Shown here: piece by piece, positions 8,732 to 16,541 of the stretch
Layout: each line of letters opens with the position of its first letter
How positions within the stretch are numbered: the stretch's first letter is position 1
Source of the DNA: JANNVK01 sp031414415
GTDB taxonomy: Bacteria > Acidobacteriota > Blastocatellia > Pyrinomonadales > Pyrinomonadaceae
Direction of reading: 5' to 3'
Length of the DNA stretch: 63,040 nt
Assembly: GCA_031414415.1 (NCBI GenBank)
Contig: JANNVK010000159.1
Span: 1 to 63,040 of the forward strand
Made by a program: the position numbers and the translations under genes
Notes under the pieces: model-generated
Told to the model about the DNA's origin: nothing
The model's database searches: none
What the model saw: only the letters and a program-made list of their open reading frames with translations

Positions 8732-9438
8732 TACTCGTCATCAAATTATTATTCGCACATTTAATCGGCGATTTTCTGTTACAACCTCAGAGTTGGGTAA
8801 AAGCCAAAGAAGAAAAAAAGTTGAAAGCGTGGCAATTATATCCACACTCAATAATCCATGGTATTTTGTCACTTTTAGTTGTTTGGGATTGGAGTTTTTG
8901 GAAATGGGCTTTGCTGATAATTGTTGTTCATTTGGCAATTGACTCAGTAAAAATAACGTTTCAAACTTAAGATTCGAAAAGAAGTTGGTTTTTGATTGAT
9001 CAAGTGCTACATTTTATTTCGCTTGGGCTAATTGGAATTTGGTATCAAGAAATTGAATTAAATATCACCTCAGTTTTTAACGAAAATATATTGATTTTCC
9101 TGACACTTGCTTTTTTTCTCACTAAACCGACATCTATTGCGGTCAAAATAATCATCTCAAAATGGACACCACAGACGAATGATAAAGATGAGGAATCGCT
9201 TGAAAATGCGGGAAAATATATCGGAATTTTGGAACGTTTATTTGTCTTCGTTTTTATTATCACTAATCATTGGGAAGCCGTCGGATTTCTCATCGCCGCC
9301 AAATCGGTCTTTCGTTTCGGCGATTTAAAAGAATCAAAAGACAGAAAATTAACAGAATATGTTTTAATCGGCACAATGCTAAGTTTTGGAATTGCAGTAT
9401 CGGTTGGAATTATTTTTTCGAAACTAACTGCACAATAA
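8728..9438 (+). pseudogene. DUF3307 membrane protein interrupted by an in-frame TAA
   Basis: The first 80 codons encode the DUF3307 start (FAHLIGDFLLQPQSWVKAK, then hydrophobic helices ending AIDSVKITFQ). A TAA at 8968-8970 interrupts the frame. The same frame then continues without a shift (SKRSWFLIDQVLHFISLG) to a stop at 9438. Read through, the total is 236 codons, the family's usual size. The second half has its own possible start at the TTG at 8992, so two half-proteins could be made. It is coupled to satD by start/stop overlap. This is either a recent nonsense mutation or a base-call error. Confidence 0.75.
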
Positions 9439-9939
9439 CTAATTTTCAGCCAGAATTTCCCGCCAACGCTCACATATCTCATCAAACGAAATCTTTGCAT
9501 TCGCCGGACTCGAACTTGGCAGAGTTATGTATCGAATATTTCTCTGCCGTTTAAAGTATTTATCAAAAAGTTTCGTAGCCTTTGTTCCGTTAAAACCGAT
9601 AACTTTTAGGCGTTTGTGATTCGCGAAAAACTCGTCCAAATCATTCGGAGATTCGTCGATAATATTCGAATCAAGGCTTCCAATTCTTTTCGCCTCGCAG
9701 ACAATATCCCAAACTCCAATTTTGTTGAGAATCAATAAATCTCTTTTGTCGCAATAGCTTGCAGGAGAATTGCTATTCGTAATCTCCGCAATTATTCGCC
9801 AAAACTTATTTTGCGGATGAGCATAATATTCTTGCATTTGAAGCGACTTTTCGCCGGGCAACGTCCCGAGAATCAAGACTTCAGTTTCGTGATTTGAGAT
9901 TGGTGGGAATGATGATTTGGTTTTATTTTCAGCTTCCAT
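9439..9939 (-). CDS. DNA-deoxyinosine (hypoxanthine) glycosylase, UDG superfamily
   Basis: A 166-residue base-excision repair enzyme of the family-6 (HDG) type in the uracil-DNA glycosylase superfamily. The active-site motif GTLPGEKS is at residues 25-32, followed by the family block YYAHPQNKFW (38-47). A VWDIV/GSLDSNI segment lies in the middle and SSSPANA near the C-terminus forms the DNA-intercalating loop. It is convergent with the DUF3307 gene and abuts it. A decayed second copy of this gene lies 2 kb away on the other side of the WD40 gene. Confidence 0.85.
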   Translation of the reverse strand: MEAENKTKSSFPPISNHETEVLILGTLPGEKSLQMQEYYAHPQNKFWRIIAEITNSNSPASYCDKRDLLILNKIGVWDIVCEAKRIGSLDSNIIDESPNDLDEFFANHKRLKVIGFNGTKATKLFDKYFKRQRNIRYITLPSSSPANAKISFDEICERWREILAEN

Positions 9940-9969
9940 TTACAACATCAAATCGAACGGATTACATTT

Positions 9970-11883
9970 TCACTTCGCCATCAACTGAACGATTAAAGCC
10001 TTTGCTTTTTCAACCCGTGCTTCTTCGCCTTTTTCGCCAATCTGCACATAGCGGCGATAGGCTTTTAGTGCGTTTTCTTTATCGCCATTTTGGCGGTAAC
10101 TATGCCCTAGATTGTAATAAATACGGGCATTATCAGGACGCAGATTTTGTGCAATGAGCAGCAAATTTATCGAGCCAGCAAAATCGCCTTCGAAATAATA
10201 GACAGTCGATAAATCTGTGTAGAATTGCGACATCGCGGGACGGAGTTCGATTGCACGATCTAGAGATTTTTCAGCATCGAGCAGATTTTTTTCACTGTTG
10301 CCAGCAGCTATGAAATTTAGTGCGAGACGACGGTATGAATCTGCTAAATGTGCGGCGGCGAGTCCATATTCAGGTTTCAATTGCAAAACTCGTTCGAAGC
10401 TCTTTGTCGCATCTAATTCCTGCTTATTGTTATATTGAATATCTCCGAGAGAACGCCAGCAGGCAACACAATTTGGATCTGATTTAACCGCAGCTTCCAA
10501 AAGTGCTTGGGCTTTGTTTTTATCCGAAGCCTCAAAAAATACCGTGTATAAACGTTGAGCCTCGCCAAAGTTTGGAAAATCCTTGATAACCTGTTGCAAG
10601 ATTTTTCGAGCTTCGTCCGGTTTATTTGCAAAATTAGCTTTAGTTGCATCCCATATTTTGATGTCTCGTGCGGATGTTTGTCTAACAATCTGCCATATTT
10701 CGATATTAGAACCACCGGTAATTGAATCCGCCGCTTTCACACTTTTAGTTGTGAACGAAGGCACCGAACCTTCCCTGACGACCATTGCCATATTGGTGAA
10801 AAACAGATCAGAAAGATTGTCGATTCCACCCTGACCAGATTTTGCAATCGGCTGAGTTTGCTGAGCAATAAAAAGTTGTTTTGAATCATTGCTAAATGTA
10901 ACGGCATCAAAACTTGTTCGCGAATCAATCCGTCCGATTTGAATAAACGGACGAGTCGTTGCGTCATAAATCGAAACACCATTTGGTCCGCCGCAAGCGA
11001 ACATCTTTCCGTCTGGCGAAAACGCAACGCTCCTCGCACCCGTTTCTGAATCGACCAAATCGACACGTTTTCCAGTTGCTAAATCCCAAATAGCTACCGC
11101 AGTTCCATTGTCAGAATCAGGAAGAAGTCGTAATGTAACCTCAAAACTACTGCCTTCGGTAGGTAAAATTGATAGAAGTGAAACAGGTTGAAAATCAGCT
11201 ACGGCGAGAAACTTTCCATCCTGTGAAACGCTCAAACCGCGAACCGCCGGAGTTGCATCGCTAAATTTCCGAATCAATTTCTTATTTTGCCAGTCCCAAA
11301 CTTCAATCTTTCCTTTGCGTTCTTTGGTATTTATCATCCCAACAATCAGCTGAGAATTTGCAAATGCAAGCGAGACGATATTGCCGCTTGCTGGATTAAT
11401 TTCCGCGATTGGTTTATCACCTGTGGCAGACCAAAGCCGCACGATTCCTTCGTTTCCGCCCGCCGCGAAAATTTTACTATCTTCGCTCCAAGCTGTTGCA
11501 TTTACAATTTGTTTATCAGCTTTAAGACTGGTTTTAATCTTCGCCGACTCCACATCAATCAATGAAACATTGCCTTTTGAATCGCCAACCGCCAGAGTCT
11601 TGCCATCGTTTGCTAAACTGAGCGTCAATGCCGAAGCTGGCAACGTGACTTCTCTAATGGATTGCCCGTTTGCCGAATTTCTGAAAACCACACGTCCATC
11701 GAGTCCGGTTGAAACGAATTCTTTTCCGCTTGTTGTTGATACGATCTGGGTTGCCCATTCTTGATGAGTCATGACGACCGAACTGCTCCTAGTTATGTCA
11801 GCGAACTGAGCGTCCGCGGACATTCCAAAGATTACTAAAAAGATTAACAAGACGATCAATGAGTTTTTGGAAGTGTTTGCCAT
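9970..11883 (-). CDS. Exported WD40-repeat and TPR protein
   Basis: A 637-residue protein with a signal peptide (hydrophobic residues 8-24, then SADAQ). At least six WD40-type blades (about residues 40-370) are recognisable by repeats such as LSLANDGKTLAVGDSKGNVSLIDV and VAFSPDGKMFACGG. Several TPRs (about 430-630) end with YYNLGHSYRQNGDKENALKAYRRYV. It is probably a periplasmic scaffold. No catalytic motif is visible. The gene sits between an intact and a decayed copy of the DNA glycosylase, which suggests local rearrangement. Confidence 0.85.
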   Translation of the reverse strand: MANTSKNSLIVLLIFLVIFGMSADAQFADITRSSSVVMTHQEWATQIVSTTSGKEFVSTGLDGRVVFRNSANGQSIREVTLPASALTLSLANDGKTLAVGDSKGNVSLIDVESAKIKTSLKADKQIVNATAWSEDSKIFAAGGNEGIVRLWSATGDKPIAEINPASGNIVSLAFANSQLIVGMINTKERKGKIEVWDWQNKKLIRKFSDATPAVRGLSVSQDGKFLAVADFQPVSLLSILPTEGSSFEVTLRLLPDSDNGTAVAIWDLATGKRVDLVDSETGARSVAFSPDGKMFACGGPNGVSIYDATTRPFIQIGRIDSRTSFDAVTFSNDSKQLFIAQQTQPIAKSGQGGIDNLSDLFFTNMAMVVREGSVPSFTTKSVKAADSITGGSNIEIWQIVRQTSARDIKIWDATKANFANKPDEARKILQQVIKDFPNFGEAQRLYTVFFEASDKNKAQALLEAAVKSDPNCVACWRSLGDIQYNNKQELDATKSFERVLQLKPEYGLAAAHLADSYRRLALNFIAAGNSEKNLLDAEKSLDRAIELRPAMSQFYTDLSTVYYFEGDFAGSINLLLIAQNLRPDNARIYYNLGHSYRQNGDKENALKAYRRYVQIGEKGEEARVEKAKALIVQLMAK

Positions 11884-11926
11884 AATTCCAACAGGTTATC
11901 ATAGTGGAGTGTAGATGTGAATTGAT

Positions 11927-12150
11927 TTGTTTGGCAAAACCGCGACTGCAAAGGTGCGAAGTTTCGAATCCATCAAACTAGAATATCGGTTTAAAAAACT
12001 GCTGCAATCAAAAACGGCGATTTCACTTTCCTCAAAAGAGTCTCGAAACTCAACACTTTGTCATTTTTCGCAGGGTAAAGTTCCGAGAATCAATATTTCG
12101 GTTTCTGAATTTGAGATTGGTCGGATTGAAATTTTAGTTTTGTTGACCAT
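11927..12150 (-). pseudogene. Decayed second copy of the DNA glycosylase
   Basis: Reading from the ATG complement at 12148-12150, the first 29 codons match the intact glycosylase in the N-terminal ISNSETEILILGTLP stretch, then hit a stop after CEK. Beyond this, another frame reads IAVFDCSSFLNRYSSLMDS, which resembles the IGVWDIVCEAKRIGSLDS segment of the intact copy. The piece thus looks like a remnant with an internal deletion and frame changes. It has the same orientation as the intact gene, with the WD40 gene between them. Confidence 0.65.
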
Positions 12151-12247
12151 AAACTTAAAAAACAAGATTACTATGATTGGTTCTCAAAAAGAATGCGAAT
12201 GATTTCCGATAAAGTTTATGATAAAATGCAATTTGGAGTAAGGAAAT

Positions 12248-12487
12248 ATGACCCAAATTCAAGAAACAATCGTTAAAAAAATTGGCATTCTACCCTTTGT
12301 TGAGCAAGAAAAAGTGCTGGAATTTATTGAGTCTAGAATTAAAATTTCGACAACTGAGCCGAGAAAAACTCTAGGCGAAATGCTAAATGATTGCCTTGTA
12401 GATGTTCCGAAAGAGATGTTGGAAAACTTGCCGAGTGATTTGTCGGAAAACTTTGACCAATATATGTTTGGAGAAAAGACAAAATGA
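12248..12487 (+). CDS. Putative VapB-like antitoxin
   Basis: A 79-residue acidic small protein directly upstream of a PIN-domain toxin, with a 4-nt overlap (ATGA). The N-terminal QETIVKKIGILPFVEQEKVLEFIES resembles antitoxins that follow the length-and-helix pattern of prevent-host-death-like partners. The C-terminal acidic part would neutralise the toxin. A good ribosome-binding site (GGAGTAAGG) precedes the ATG. Antitoxin identity is inferred from position and size. Confidence 0.65.
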   Translation: MTQIQETIVKKIGILPFVEQEKVLEFIESRIKISTTEPRKTLGEMLNDCLVDVPKEMLENLPSDLSENFDQYMFGEKTK

Positions 12488-12903
12488 CCGAAGTTTTTGT
12501 TGATACACTCTTTTTTGTCGCGTGGCTCAATCCAAATGACCAATGGCACAAACAAGCAGTTAAATTAGAAGCGAACTTTGTAAATTCCAAACTTATAACC
12601 AGTGAAAGCGTTCTCATTGAAATGCTCAATTTCTTTGCAAATTTTCCACCTAAAATGCGTGAAGCTACTGCAAAAATTGCTAATCGTTGTCTGCAAAATG
12701 TTGAAATTGAAACAATCCGACAATCTACATTAGATTTTGAAAATGGTCTTGAACTTTACGGCAACCGTTTAGATAAAGGTTACAGTTTGACCGATTGTAT
12801 TTCGATGAATCTGATGCGGCAACGTGAAGTTTCCCAAGTTTTAACTCACGACCACCATTTTGAGCAAGAAGGTTTTGAAGCTCTATACCGCAGAAATTTT
12901 TAG
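12484..12903 (+). CDS. PIN-domain toxin (VapC-like ribonuclease)
   Basis: A 139-residue PIN domain. The N-terminal acidic residue is in VFVDTLFFVAWLN, the conserved mid Glu is in SVLIEMLN, and the Asp pair follows in YSLTDCISM and LTHDHHFEQEGF. PIN toxins use these acidic residues to bind Mg2+ and cleave RNA. It overlaps the antitoxin stop by 4 nt. The C-terminal THDHHFEQEGF ending is shared with the second PIN gene in the window, so both belong to the same subfamily. Confidence 0.85.
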   Translation: MTEVFVDTLFFVAWLNPNDQWHKQAVKLEANFVNSKLITSESVLIEMLNFFANFPPKMREATAKIANRCLQNVEIETIRQSTLDFENGLELYGNRLDKGYSLTDCISMNLMRQREVSQVLTHDHHFEQEGFEALYRRNF

Positions 12904-12990
12904 TGAGATTAAAAATGATGTTTGATCTCGGAAGCTATTCAAGCAGAAGATTTAGCCCGCAAATCACGAAAATTATGTTAAAATAGAACT

Positions 12991-13194
12991 ATGCAAGTTG
13001 CTGAAAACATTAAAATAAACCGCAATATAATTAACATTACTGCGATTGATGAATCGGACGAAAAAGAATATTGGGTAGCTCAAACTTCTGAAAAACGTCT
13101 TGAAGCCATAGAAATGATGCGACAGGTTGCGTACGGTTATGATGAAAATTCCTCAAGACTTCAAAGAGTTCTTGAAATTGCTGAACGAAAATAA
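12991..13194 (+). CDS. Small partner protein of a nucleotidyltransferase locus
   Basis: A 67-residue protein with a charged C-terminal half (AIEMMRQVAYGYDENSSRLQRVLEIAERK). I recall similar short proteins (RxxxYGYDxxxxRLQRxLE) directly upstream of MNT-type nucleotidyltransferases. The next gene begins inside this one, with its ATG at 13142, in another frame. It may be an antitoxin or accessory subunit; that is inferred from context. Its downstream partner is broken, so it may now be orphaned. Confidence 0.6.
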   Translation: MQVAENIKINRNIINITAIDESDEKEYWVAQTSEKRLEAIEMMRQVAYGYDENSSRLQRVLEIAERK

Positions 13195-13622
13195 AGCTGA
13201 ATATCTTTTAATCGGCGGTTATGCGGTTGGATATTACGGCTATCCGCGTCCCACGGGCGATATGGATGTTTGGATAAAAATTAGCTAAGAGAATGCAGAA
13301 AAATTCCTCAAATCATTGGAACAATTTGGTTTTGTCTCGCCCAAATTAACCAAGGAATTATTATCGAGTGAAAAACGGATCGTGAGAATGGGCGTTCCTC
13401 CGTTTCGTCTGGAAGTTTCCACTTACATTGACGGAGTTGAATTTGATGAATGCTTTGCTGAAAAAGAAATCGTTAAATTTGACGAAGTAAGCGTTAATCT
13501 AATCAGCCTCAAACAACTAAAAATCAATAAAAGCCAGCGGAAGATATAAAGATTTGAACGATTTAGAGAATTTGTCTTTGCTTAAAAGGCGAAAGCTAGA
13601 GCTCTATTGCCTTGCCAACTAG
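13142..13622 (+). pseudogene. MNT-type nucleotidyltransferase, stop plus frameshift
   Basis: The start reads IPQDFKEFLKLLNENKAEYLLIGGYAVGYYGYPRPTGDMDVW. This is the nucleotidyltransferase core with GG and DxD motifs typical of AbiEii/MNT-like toxins. A TAA at 13286-13288 interrupts the frame after 48 codons. The frame continues (ENAEKFLKSLEQFGFV) to a four-A run near 13529-13532. There a one-base extra or two-base loss moves the expected ending ASGRYKDLNDLENL into another frame, ending at the TAG at 13620. With two independent lesions it is probably dead. Confidence 0.75.
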
Positions 13623-13706
13623 CTTTCTAATGGTCGAGTTTCTGTATAAACAGAGCGTTTGAAAAGAAAAATTAACTCAAGAAGCACGCGAATAAACAGT
13701 AATTCT

Positions 13707-13738
13707 GGAGTTTGCCAAGCGTTGTTTCGACAAACTCC
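13707..13738 (-). terminator. Hairpin downstream of the lysozyme-like gene
   Basis: Arms GGAGTTTG (13707-13714) and CAAACTCC (13731-13738) form a perfect 8-bp stem with a 16-nt loop, 14 bp beyond the stop of the minus-strand gene at 13752. There is no T-run on the minus strand, so it is a weak terminator or an RNA-stabilising hairpin. Confidence 0.4.
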
Positions 13739-13751
13739 TTTATAGATTGAC

Positions 13752-14876
13752 TTAGACGTTTTTATCATTTGCAACTTGAGCAGCTATTTTTGCCGTTGTA
13801 GAGAGTGCGTTATAGTCAATAGTTTTGATTTTCCCTTTTCCAAGTTTTGAGTCTTTTGAAGATTCCCAAGGTTGGGTGCCATATTTAAAAGCAATCGACA
13901 TATTACCTTTCATAAGCCCATCAACAAATCCTTTACCTCCGCGACTTGTTCGAGCTAAATCTAAACCAACAATTCGTTGGTTACGAATTGAAAAATTGTT
14001 AGACCCTTTTCCCTTTTTATTAAATCCGAAATGCTGTTTATATGGCTTCCAGGTTGAAAAAAGAATCTGTAATTCACCACTCGCGGTGGTTATTTGTCCA
14101 TACCGTGGATTTTTCGGAAAGGCTTCACTTGGCAGTTGTTCAGCTGGATGGTAATCGTAATTTAGTTTTTTAATTCTTTTTTTAATTGTATCTCTTTTGC
14201 CCTGTCCCTTGCCAACAATAACAAGACCGCCACCGTGTTCTGCACTTCGGATTGTGAGAATAAATTTCTTGATACTTGGTGAATTAACTATTGCTCCAAG
14301 ACGTTCTTTCAAATCCCAATTTTGTTGAGGAGTTAGTTGTTTAATGTTCTTACCAATAAAGAAAACTTTCCGAATCTCTGAATCTTTGGCTACTCTCCAA
14401 GTAAAACGTAGTTCATTTGCTGAAACTTTTTTGGCAGAAGTTGCTATTTCGAGCTTGCCATTTTTGTTTAATCGCACCTGTATCTTAACTGAAATGGTTT
14501 TACCAACTGCTACGGGAAAAAATGTTGATTTTGATTTACCTTCGTTTTTCAATTTATCAGTATTTACTGAAGCTGATTCTTTGGGTTTATCAACAGTTGC
14601 TTTAGGCTCTTTTGGTTTTTGGGGATTGTTGTTGGGCAATTTTATTCCATCAACTAAATCTTTGAGATTCTCTTTGCTACTGTTTTGTTTTTTTGGTTCG
14701 CTTAAGATTGAAGAAATCGTGGAATCATAAACAATCATTGATTTTTCGGCTTCATTTAAAACATCTGCATATTCTTTGGTTCGTTCACCAATATTTAGCA
14801 TTGTATTTTCAGCCGAAACCGAATTTATTGAAACTGCAATAACTAAAACGGATGTTATTGAAAATTTAGCGTTCAT
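13752..14876 (-). CDS. Secreted lysozyme-like (GH104/lambda-R type) protein
   Basis: This 374-residue protein begins with a signal peptide cleaved after VSA (about residue 22). A module follows at residues 23-80 that is shared with the next gene (LNIGE-T--Y-D-L-EAE--M--YD-TISSI). A Pro/Lys-rich linker and an uncharacterised segment (120-200) come next. The C-terminal domain resembles phage lambda endolysin R, a lytic transglycosylase: candidate catalytic Glu213, HP at 243-244, TASGELQ (264-270) and FSIRNQR, with RGG and W337 spaced as in that family. It would cleave peptidoglycan glycan strands. A strong AAAGGAG precedes the ATG. It is the third gene of a minus-strand operon. Confidence 0.75.
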   Translation of the reverse strand: MNAKFSITSVLVIAVSINSVSAENTMLNIGERTKEYADVLNEAEKSMIVYDSTISSILSEPKKQNSSKENLKDLVDGIKLPNNNPQKPKEPKATVDKPKESASVNTDKLKNEGKSKSTFFPVAVGKTISVKIQVRLNKNGKLEIATSAKKVSANELRFTWRVAKDSEIRKVFFIGKNIKQLTPQQNWDLKERLGAIVNSPSIKKFILTIRSAEHGGGLVIVGKGQGKRDTIKKRIKKLNYDYHPAEQLPSEAFPKNPRYGQITTASGELQILFSTWKPYKQHFGFNKKGKGSNNFSIRNQRIVGLDLARTSRGGKGFVDGLMKGNMSIAFKYGTQPWESSKDSKLGKGKIKTIDYNALSTTAKIAAQVANDKNV

Positions 14877-14910
14877 ATCGTTTCTCCTTTAAAGTTTATT
14901 TTGAGTGAAA

Positions 14911-14942
14911 CGGAGTTCGCAATTTTAAGGTTACGAACTCCG
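14911..14942 (-). terminator. Intra-operon hairpin (possible attenuator)
   Basis: Perfect 9-bp arms at 14911-14919 and 14934-14942 (CGGAGTTCG/CGAACTCCG) lie between the two hydrolase genes. On the minus strand the stem is followed by TTTCA, so partial termination could lower expression of the downstream lysozyme-like gene. Confidence 0.45.
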
Positions 14943-14956
14943 CATACTATTGATTA

Positions 14957-15805
14957 TTAGCTGTTTACGTTGAATTGGATGTGGAAATGGTCACCCTCAT
15001 TCGCAACACTTCCATTAACGTGAGCGACAGCGTTTCGCAACGCACGACGGTTGCTGCTCTTGCTGACATCAATCGCACCTTCTCTCATATGACGTGAAAG
15101 ATAAGTTCCTTTTGAAACTTGTTTCAGGATAACATTCGTCATACTGTCGATTGCTTTTGTCTTATTGCCACGATGGTCTTGATAAGCATTAAGCACATTA
15201 GAGATTGCTGGTTTGTTCTTATAAAGATGATAAACACCAATCTTTCCAAGTTTCACAATCCGACCATAAATGGCATTCGCTTGTCTTGCAGGAGTCCGTT
15301 GACCTGAATTTATGATTAAATCTCGCCCTGTTCGTTCTTTGTAATGGTTTGCGATTTTATCAACTATCGGATACATCTTAGATGAAATTACGACACCTTT
15401 TTTAGCATTGTAGCTTTTTGCGGCGTTCCTCTTTTTGTTAATTGGCGATGTTCCTTTCGGATGACGATTCTTCTTCTTTTTCTTGGCTATTTCAGCCGCA
15501 AGCGATTTTTTACGAAAATCAGCAATCTCCTTGGAACTTTTCTTGCCATTTCGCTTTTTTCCTGGCACTTTGATCTTATTCACTTTATCTTTGACAGCAT
15601 CGCCGTTAGTTTTTGTTTCCTTCGACTCATTAATAATCGAAGAAATCGTATTGTCATAAATAGTCATAGTATTCTCTGCTTCCTTAAGAGCGTCGGAATA
15701 TCCTCTTGTTGTCTCGCCAATATTTAACGTCGCATTTTCGGCGTGAACTGAATTCACCAAGAGCGACATTGCTAAAAAGATGCTAGCTGATACTTTTGTG
15801 TTCAT
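14957..15805 (-). CDS. Secreted M15-like peptidoglycan peptidase
   Basis: A 282-residue protein with a signal peptide cleaved after VHA (about 22) and the same N-terminal module as the lysozyme-like protein (23-80). A very Lys-rich linker (85-135) precedes a C-terminal metallopeptidase-like domain. This domain has NSGQRTPARQA (167-177) and the zinc-site pattern SRHMREGAID (His239, Asp246) with GDHFHIQF (His275), as in M15 DD-peptidases. It would cut peptide cross-links in the periplasm or outside the cell. AAAGGAG precedes the ATG. It is the middle gene of a three-gene operon, with an attenuator-like hairpin behind it. The family assignment rests on motifs only. Confidence 0.7.
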   Translation of the reverse strand: MNTKVSASIFLAMSLLVNSVHAENATLNIGETTRGYSDALKEAENTMTIYDNTISSIINESKETKTNGDAVKDKVNKIKVPGKKRNGKKSSKEIADFRKKSLAAEIAKKKKKNRHPKGTSPINKKRNAAKSYNAKKGVVISSKMYPIVDKIANHYKERTGRDLIINSGQRTPARQANAIYGRIVKLGKIGVYHLYKNKPAISNVLNAYQDHRGNKTKAIDSMTNVILKQVSKGTYLSRHMREGAIDVSKSSNRRALRNAVAHVNGSVANEGDHFHIQFNVNS

Positions 15806-15823
15806 GTTACTTTCTCCTTTTTG

Positions 15824-16345
15824 TTAATCTAAGATTGAATTGTAATTTTTGAAAACCAATTCGAGTTTATTCAAGATTTTTTGGTCAGACGCTAGATTTT
15901 GAATTGCTATCGTCCTCTCATCTTTGGTTTTCGCGGATTTATTTGCTTTCATATTAGAAATGATTGAATCTGACAAGTTTCGATAAACTTGAAGAATCCT
16001 TTCCACATTATTTTTCAGACATTTGTTCAGAGCGTGTTCGGTTGTTTCTGTCGTTTGAATATCACCAGATACCCTAAGTTTTCCTAAATCGCTTTTCAAA
16101 CTCTCTTTCATCTGCAATCCGTCTTCTTTATTAATTTGCTCAAGAATTGCTTGGGCATTATCAATTCGTTTCAAGTCATCCGACTCATTTTGATTGTTAA
16201 GCTCCGCATCTATTTTCTTTGTCACATCATCAAATTTGTTGATGAAACGCCAAATTTCCGGGCTTTTATCTGTGGAACTCAGACTTCCCGCCATAAACAC
16301 GGCAACTGCGAACCCGATGCCTATAATTAATGTTTTGATTTTCAT
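15824..16345 (-). CDS. Small exported helical protein of unknown function
   Basis: I do not recognise this 173-residue protein. It has an N-terminal hydrophobic segment (about residues 5-22, then SLSS), which may be a signal peptide or an anchor. The rest is polar and looks entirely alpha-helical and coiled-coil-prone, with a single Cys near residue 109. It is the first gene of the operon and lies 18 nt upstream of the M15-like gene, with AAAGGAG at its own start. Position makes it a candidate inhibitor, immunity or escort protein for the hydrolases, which is inference only. Confidence 0.6.
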   Translation of the reverse strand: MKIKTLIIGIGFAVAVFMAGSLSSTDKSPEIWRFINKFDDVTKKIDAELNNQNESDDLKRIDNAQAILEQINKEDGLQMKESLKSDLGKLRVSGDIQTTETTEHALNKCLKNNVERILQVYRNLSDSIISNMKANKSAKTKDERTIAIQNLASDQKILNKLELVFKNYNSILD

Positions 16346-16455
16346 ATCAACTCCTTTTAACCTGCCAAGATGTTACGCACTTTCTGCAATTTTTGAAATT
16401 GTGTAATTTACAAAGGCAAAGAAAGTGCCACAACTTTGCAAATTCACTAAAAATG

Positions 16456-16531
16456 TAGGATAATCACAATCTTTTAACAATAAAGTAGGACTAATAAAAA
16501 TTATTTGTCCTAAAATATAAGAACTTAGGAG
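16456..16531. promoter_or_regulatory. Divergent control region with repeated TAGGA boxes
   Basis: Between the hydrolase operon (minus) and the HTH gene (plus), GTAGGA boxes occur at 16455-16460 and 16485-16490, 30 nt apart (about three helical turns). An inverted pair TCCTAA/TTAGGA lies at 16508-16513 and 16525-16530. The last box also provides AGGAG as the ribosome-binding site of the gene at 16542. The likely binder is the HTH protein encoded next to it. Confidence 0.5.
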
Positions 16532-16541
16532 CACAAATAAA

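Noticed and set aside
12904..12990. Protein-like codons (AIQAEDLARKSRKL) between the PIN gene and the 67-residue gene
   Set aside because: Fewer than 30 codons, no start, no family; possibly a gene end but not supportable.
13623..13751. Fragments such as EFAKRCFDKLL after the broken nucleotidyltransferase
   Set aside because: Interrupted by stops and too short; could be decayed coding sequence but no family is recognisable.
13752..15805. A prophage lysis module, suggested by the endolysin-like domain
   Set aside because: The proteins have signal peptides, a shared non-phage front module and long linkers, and there are no holin, structural or integrase genes nearby.
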